DNA of 32,490 nt from an uncultured Lachnospiraceae bacterium (GTDB taxonomy: Bacteria > Bacillota > Clostridia > Lachnospirales > Lachnospiraceae), in NCBI GenBank assembly GCA_910588815.1, contig CAJUQY010000008.1, positions 61,726 to 94,215 on the forward strand, given 5' to 3'. The notes beneath the pieces were generated by a model. That model saw only the letters and a list, made by a program, of their open reading frames with translations. It searched no databases and had not been told where the DNA came from. The position numbers and the translations under genes are program-made. Positions 29,225 to 32,490 of this stretch are shown piece by piece (position 1 is the first letter of the stretch; every line of letters begins with the position of its first letter).

Positions 29225-30302
29225 CTGTCATCACCTCGAATTCTTTTATGAGTCTTTTACAGATTTTGATATCACGTAGGATGCGCTCTTTCACCGGGGA
29301 ATGGGCGAATGCCTTCTGATAGCGCTCTTTCAGGGACACCTGTTTATCCTCCTGGATGAGCTTGTCGGCCAGGCAAACGATAACTCCCTCCTCACACACC
29401 GTTTCCGGCTCCCGGCCAAAGCCCTTATGCTCCTCGGCGATCTTTGCCAAAGCCTCGTAGCCCCGTTCCCGCAAAAAATTCCCCGCCGACTTTTCATGTC
29501 CGGGGGACAGGCGGAAGAGGTCGTGGAGGTAACCGCCGCTCCTGCAAAGCTCAATGTCCAGGCAGGCGCCATGCTCCGTAAGCCTCTCGGCCAAATGTCC
29601 GGCCAGCTCCCCCACCGACAGACAGTGCCTTCTCACATGGGCCGGAAGGCGCACCTCCTCATACAGCGCTTCGCAGACCTTCTTTGACACGCCTTTATGG
29701 AGCTTCGCATAGGAAGAAAGCCTCTCAAAATCCTTCCGGTAATCCGCATCGGCCAGAGCCCCTTCATCGCCGGGAAGTTCCGCCTGCTGGCAGATCATCC
29801 CGGCGAAAGCCCCCCGGAGCCCATCCGTTCCTCCATACTGAAACACGGATTTTATCCCCTCTTTCAGAATCACCGGCGGATGGGCGGCCCTATTTCCCAC
29901 TTTGGGAAGAAGCGCCTCGGTTCCCTTCGCCGCCCGGAGGGCCAGACGCTTCATCGTCCCCATGCTCTTTGGCGACACCAGTGGAATATCACCGGGAAGA
30001 AAAAAGACGGCCTCCGCCCCTCCCCGTTCCAGGATATGAGAAAGCCCCAGCCGGACAGAGGCAAACATATCCGTCTCCCCGTAAGCCGCGTTCTCCACCA
30101 CCGTCACTCTCATAGGCTCAAGCGCCTTTTTCACCTCCCCGGCCCGACAGCCAGCCACCACCGTCACGTCCCGGATTCCCCCATTGCGAAAGCTCTGGAC
30201 CGTCATCTCAATCATGGGAAACCCATTCAATTCCATAAGCGGCTTAAATCCGTCCATGCGGCTGGACCTCCCCGCCGCCGCGATCAACCCCTCAAACCTC
30301 AT
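29211..30302 (-). CDS. NTP transferase (MobA-like) fused to an HD domain (DVU_1551 type)
   Basis: A 363-aa two-domain protein. Residues 1 to about 190 are an intact MobA/MocA-like nucleotidyltransferase: LIAAAGRSSRMDGFKPLMELNG (6-27) and VFFLPGDIPLVSP (99-111). Residues about 220-300 contain an HD-type phosphohydrolase domain with H227, GGYLHDLFRL (H261 D262) and GHEKSAGNFL (H270). MocA-type enzymes add CMP to molybdopterin to make the dinucleotide form used by xanthine-oxidase-family enzymes; the HD part could remove phosphates. The ATG at 30302 overlaps the preceding gene by ATGA. It matches, from memory, the DVU_1551 family. Confidence 0.88.
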   Translation of the reverse strand: MRFEGLIAAAGRSSRMDGFKPLMELNGFPMIEMTVQSFRNGGIRDVTVVAGCRAGEVKKALEPMRVTVVENAAYGETDMFASVRLGLSHILERGGAEAVFFLPGDIPLVSPKSMGTMKRLALRAAKGTEALLPKVGNRAAHPPVILKEGIKSVFQYGGTDGLRGAFAGMICQQAELPGDEGALADADYRKDFERLSSYAKLHKGVSKKVCEALYEEVRLPAHVRRHCLSVGELAGHLAERLTEHGACLDIELCRSGGYLHDLFRLSPGHEKSAGNFLRERGYEALAKIAEEHKGFGREPETVCEEGVIVCLADKLIQEDKQVSLKERYQKAFAHSPVKERILRDIKICKRLIKEFEVMTGERL

Positions 30303-30730
30303 GGCGTGACCAGCCCGTGTTCCGAGAGAAGTTCCATGCATTTCCCAAACACGCCCTCCACGATTTCCGGACACCGTCTCATTTTATTGGAGGGATCGTT
30401 CTCCAAAATGTGGTTACAGTCAAAGCCACCGTAGGATTCTTCCGCAAAGGCCCGGAACCATTCCACAAACTCCCCGATCACCCGGGAGGCTTCCGGAGCC
30501 TCCATCTCTTCCGCTTCGCCCTTTCCGCAAAAGTATCCAAGGAGGCAGCAGCCTCCCGTCAGAGCCCCGCAGACATTTCCGGAAAATCCAAGGCCGCCGT
30601 TTAAACCGCTCACGGCCCGCACAAGATCCGGAGCTTCCTTTCCCTCCGACTCCAGGGCCAAAATCATAAGGATCTGTGCACAGTAAAAACCCTGGCCGGA
30701 AAGCTCCAGCATTCGGTCAAACAGTTCCAT
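30299..30730 (-). CDS. C-GCAxxG-C-C family protein (DVU_1555 type)
   Basis: A 143-aa protein with the C-GCAxxG-C-C pattern: C17 in GFYCAQ, NVCGALTGGCCLLGYFCG (52-69) and later C105 and C120. The spaced cysteines of this family are thought to bind metal or act as redox centres, and some members are selenoproteins. The ATG at 30730 follows GGGAGGAG; it overlaps the methyltransferase gene by 14 bases. An upstream frame extension is not family-like. The function is unknown. Its constant association with this operon suggests electron transfer or a carrier role. Confidence 0.85.
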   Translation of the reverse strand: MELFDRMLELSGQGFYCAQILMILALESEGKEAPDLVRAVSGLNGGLGFSGNVCGALTGGCCLLGYFCGKGEAEEMEAPEASRVIGEFVEWFRAFAEESYGGFDCNHILENDPSNKMRRCPEIVEGVFGKCMELLSEHGLVTP

Positions 30731-31367
30731 CGTCTCCTCCCTTCCAAAGCCATGCCAGAAAATAACCGCATCCCGCCCTTGCCGCTTCCCGGAAAAAATC
30801 AAAACAGGCCGGATCCGCATTGCCGTTCCAGAGGCTTTCCAGATAAAATTCCCGCCAAAGAGGCGTCTCGTCCACCAATCCCCGTACCTCAAACCCCGCT
30901 TCCCGAAAGGCGCTCCTCCAGCAGTCCATCCCTAAGGGACCTGGCATAGAGAGAGACGGAGCTTTCCCACGGTGAAAAAAGACATCCGACAAAAGCAGAC
31001 TTCCCCCCTGCCTCAGGACCCGGAAGGCTTCCCCTAGGGCCGCCGGTCCGTCGCCGCAGCCGGAAATACTGCATTCCGCCAGGCAGAGATCCATGCTTCC
31101 GTCCGGAAAGGGAATCGCCCTCATGTCCCCGAAGACGAGAGACTCTTGTTCCGCGGGCTTCCGGTACAAAAGGTCGACCCCCTTTGCTTGGTATCCCTGC
31201 TCCCGCAGATGCCGCACCGCCTCTCCTTTTCCGGCGCCCAGATCCAGCACACGTCCCGGAGGCGTCATTCCTGCCAGGGCAAAAAGCCGCCTTGTCAGGG
31301 AAAGTCCGCCCGGGTGAGAGCCGATCATGCATTGGCCGGATTCCGGGCCGGCCCACTGTCCGCTCAT
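30717..31367 (-). CDS. trsM: SAM-dependent methyltransferase (DVU_1556/TrsM type)
   Basis: A 216-aa class I methyltransferase. Motif I is RVLDLGAGKGEAVRHL (39-54), then KGVDLL and a motif with VFGDMRAIPFPDGSMDLCLAECSISGCG (78-105). The cysteine at 99 and 104, after the motif IV region, is in a place where I recall that relatives may carry selenocysteine; here it is encoded as Cys. The N-terminal segment GGLSLTRRLFALAGM is family-typical. The substrate is unknown. It overlaps the four-Cys protein gene by ATGA. Confidence 0.82.
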   Translation of the reverse strand: MSGQWAGPESGQCMIGSHPGGLSLTRRLFALAGMTPPGRVLDLGAGKGEAVRHLREQGYQAKGVDLLYRKPAEQESLVFGDMRAIPFPDGSMDLCLAECSISGCGDGPAALGEAFRVLRQGGSLLLSDVFFHRGKAPSLSMPGPLGMDCWRSAFREAGFEVRGLVDETPLWREFYLESLWNGNADPACFDFFREAARAGCGYFLAWLWKGGDDGTV

Positions 31368-31582
31368 TTATCCTCCAGGCTGCGCTCCACCGTGAGCACC
31401 TTCCCCACTGCCAGCTCTTCCGGCACATAGATATACCCGCAGGAGGGGCAGACCGGAAGCTCCACCGGAAAGGCGTTTCCCAGATATCCGAAGGTGGCCT
31501 TCCCCTTCACCAGGGGGACCTTACACTTTGCACAGGTGAGCTTTCCCAATGGATCTATGGTATAATAGCTTTTCTCCGCCAT
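31364..31582 (-). CDS. Four-Cys small redox/zinc-ribbon protein (DVU_1557 type)
   Basis: A 72-aa protein with two CxxC pairs, CAKC (17-20) and CPSC (45-48), the layout of a zinc ribbon or rubredoxin-like iron site. The rest is short beta strands (KATFGYLGNAFPVELPV, YIYVPEELAVGKVLTVE). The ATG follows AGGAGGGAG, 9 bases after the CCG-domain gene. It matches, from memory, the DVU_1557 'redox protein' of the conserved cluster. Confidence 0.82.
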   Translation of the reverse strand: MAEKSYYTIDPLGKLTCAKCKVPLVKGKATFGYLGNAFPVELPVCPSCGYIYVPEELAVGKVLTVERSLEDK

Positions 31583-31591
31583 GTCTCCCTC

Positions 31592-32490
31592 CTATTCCAC
31601 GGTCATCCGGTGGCTGTAGGCGCCGTGTACCGTATATCCGTCCTCGCCCTTGGTAAACTGCACCCAGAAGGTCACGTTCCCCAGGCGCGCACTGGCCGAA
31701 AACCGGCCGCTCTCCTCGTCATACACGGCTTCCCCCAAAGCCTCGTACACCTTCAGGACCTCATTCACGTCGCTCTTTAAGATCATCCGCTCTTCCATCT
31801 GCGCTTCCACGCCGTCCCCGTAGGATACGGGAATCATTGTCTCCATCTCAAAAGACTCCTTCCAAAGTTCTCCAAGCAGTTTCTGCTTCAGATTCAGCCG
31901 GTTTGCCCTTCTGGCGGAAAGATCCGGAACCGGCCTGGGTTCCACCCCGTAGGCCAGCTCCAGGATATGGCAGGTGTCCGCCCCGGCTCTCGAAAACTGA
32001 TCCCTGCAGGCCATACAGTAGGTGAGGATCCTCCGGTCCGTCCGGCCGGCGGCAAAGGCTGCCTTTTTTTCCGACACCTCCCGGTTGGCATATTTTGTAA
32101 GCCCCCCGAAACCACAGCAGGGAGAAAGATCTCCCTCAAAGGGGATCCCCTCCGCCTGGCAGCCCAGGGCTTTTACAAAAGCACGGATCTCCTTCTGCAG
32201 CTTTTCATCCCCCCTGGCGCCGCAGGCATCATGGATGGCCACGGTTCCTGAGGCACGCCTCTCCACCCCGAGGGAGAGCAGGATCGCCCAGATCCCAACG
32301 GTTTCTGCCTCCGTGTACTCCTCAAATATCTTCTTACAGGTGGGACAGGCACAGATCACTGTGGGCCGCCCCATCTGCTCCCAGGAAGCCGTAAACTGCC
32401 AAAGGGCCTGCCGGAATAACTCTTCCCTGGCCGCCCACTTGGACACGGCTCCGCAGCAGCCGAGAACCAGTCCCACCCCGCCGGGAAGCC
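31592..32490 (-). CDS. CCG-domain (HdrB-like) iron-sulfur oxidoreductase, 5' end missing
   Basis: The C-terminal ~298 residues of a larger protein; the frame stays open to the right edge (LPGGVGLVLGCCGAV), so the true start is outside. Two CCG modules are visible: GCCGAV followed by CACPTCKKIFEEY, and CGARG, LSPCCGFGG with YCMACRDQF. In HdrB and related proteins such modules hold noncubane [4Fe-4S] clusters. About 100 more residues follow, without cysteines (MEERMILKSDVNEVLKVYEALGEA, then a beta-rich end HGAYSHRMTVE). I recall similar C-termini on proteins with an N-terminal pyridine nucleotide-disulfide oxidoreductase domain, which would lie outside the window. It is the first visible gene of the operon and probably supplies electrons. 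Confidence 0.82.
   Translation of the reverse strand, partial: LPGGVGLVLGCCGAVSKWAAREELFRQALWQFTASWEQMGRPTVICACPTCKKIFEEYTEAETVGIWAILLSLGVERRASGTVAIHDACGARGDEKLQKEIRAFVKALGCQAEGIPFEGDLSPCCGFGGLTKYANREVSEKKAAFAAGRTDRRILTYCMACRDQFSRAGADTCHILELAYGVEPRPVPDLSARRANRLNLKQKLLGELWKESFEMETMIPVSYGDGVEAQMEERMILKSDVNEVLKVYEALGEAVYDEESGRFSASARLGNVTFWVQFTKGEDGYTVHGAYSHRMTVE

Noticed and set aside
30717..31367. Selenocysteine codon in the methyltransferase or the radical SAM protein
   Set aside because: I recall that relatives can be selenoproteins, so I looked for an in-frame TGA. Both frames are uninterrupted, with Cys at the candidate places.
1..32490. CRISPR array, tRNA, rRNA, insertion sequence or prophage
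   Set aside because: No regular repeat-spacer pattern, cloverleaf, rRNA-like stretch, transposase or integrase frame was seen on either strand.

Overview
The window looks like chromosomal DNA of a Gram-positive anaerobe of class Clostridia, probably Lachnospiraceae-like. This rests on the gene content (ruvA-ruvB-zapA-U32 with an FtsW/RodA-type gene, ispH beside a four-domain S1 protein and cmk, strong AGGAGG ribosome sites, TTGACA/TATAAT promoters) and on moderately high G+C. No rRNA, tRNA, CRISPR, transposase or integrase was seen.

Layout. (1) 1-5262, minus strand: ruvA, ruvB, zapA, a U32-family protein and the 5' part of a SEDS (FtsW/RodA/SpoVE) gene cut by the left edge. (2) 5356-7091, plus strand: a DEDD-type exonuclease from an apparently leaderless promoter, then an unknown 161-aa protein ending in a clear terminator. 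(3) 7131-11317, minus strand: HI0933-type flavoprotein, cmk, ispH, S1 protein, closely packed. (4) 11421-16141: a FecCD-type ABC importer (permease, ATPase, then a methyltransferase and a THEP1-like NTPase on the minus strand; the binding lipoprotein divergent on the plus strand). (5) 16272-18184, minus strand: xdhC and a ModE-type DNA-binding protein fused to a degraded nucleotidyltransferase. (6) About 18245-25005: a more A+T-rich block of unrelated accessory genes: DUF3795, DUF3788, an HTH regulator, an MFS exporter with a leader peptide and an SD-sequestering hairpin, an SF0329-like protein, a VOC protein, and a TetR-ABC-FtsX exporter. (7) 25130-32490, minus strand: a very compact operon running off the right edge. 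In transcription order it encodes a CCG-domain (HdrB-like) protein, a small four-Cys protein, a SAM methyltransferase, a C-GCAxxG-C-C protein, an NTP transferase-HD fusion, a cysteine desulfurase-like enzyme, a 101-aa unknown, a Tes/MJ0619-type radical SAM protein and an AMP-forming CoA ligase-like protein.

How they may work together. Region 7 matches, from memory, the uncharacterised set in Desulfovibrio vulgaris (DVU_1551-1557) next to a molybdenum aldehyde oxidoreductase. Molybdenum-linked genes (xdhC, ModE-type regulator, FecCD-type importer resembling the molybdate/tungstate MolBCA system) lie in the same window. My inference is that regions 4, 5 and 7 form one functional unit for molybdenum (or tungsten) hydroxylase supply and maturation, now split by the accessory block of region 6. 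The chemistry of region 7 is not established and is the best candidate here for an undescribed system.
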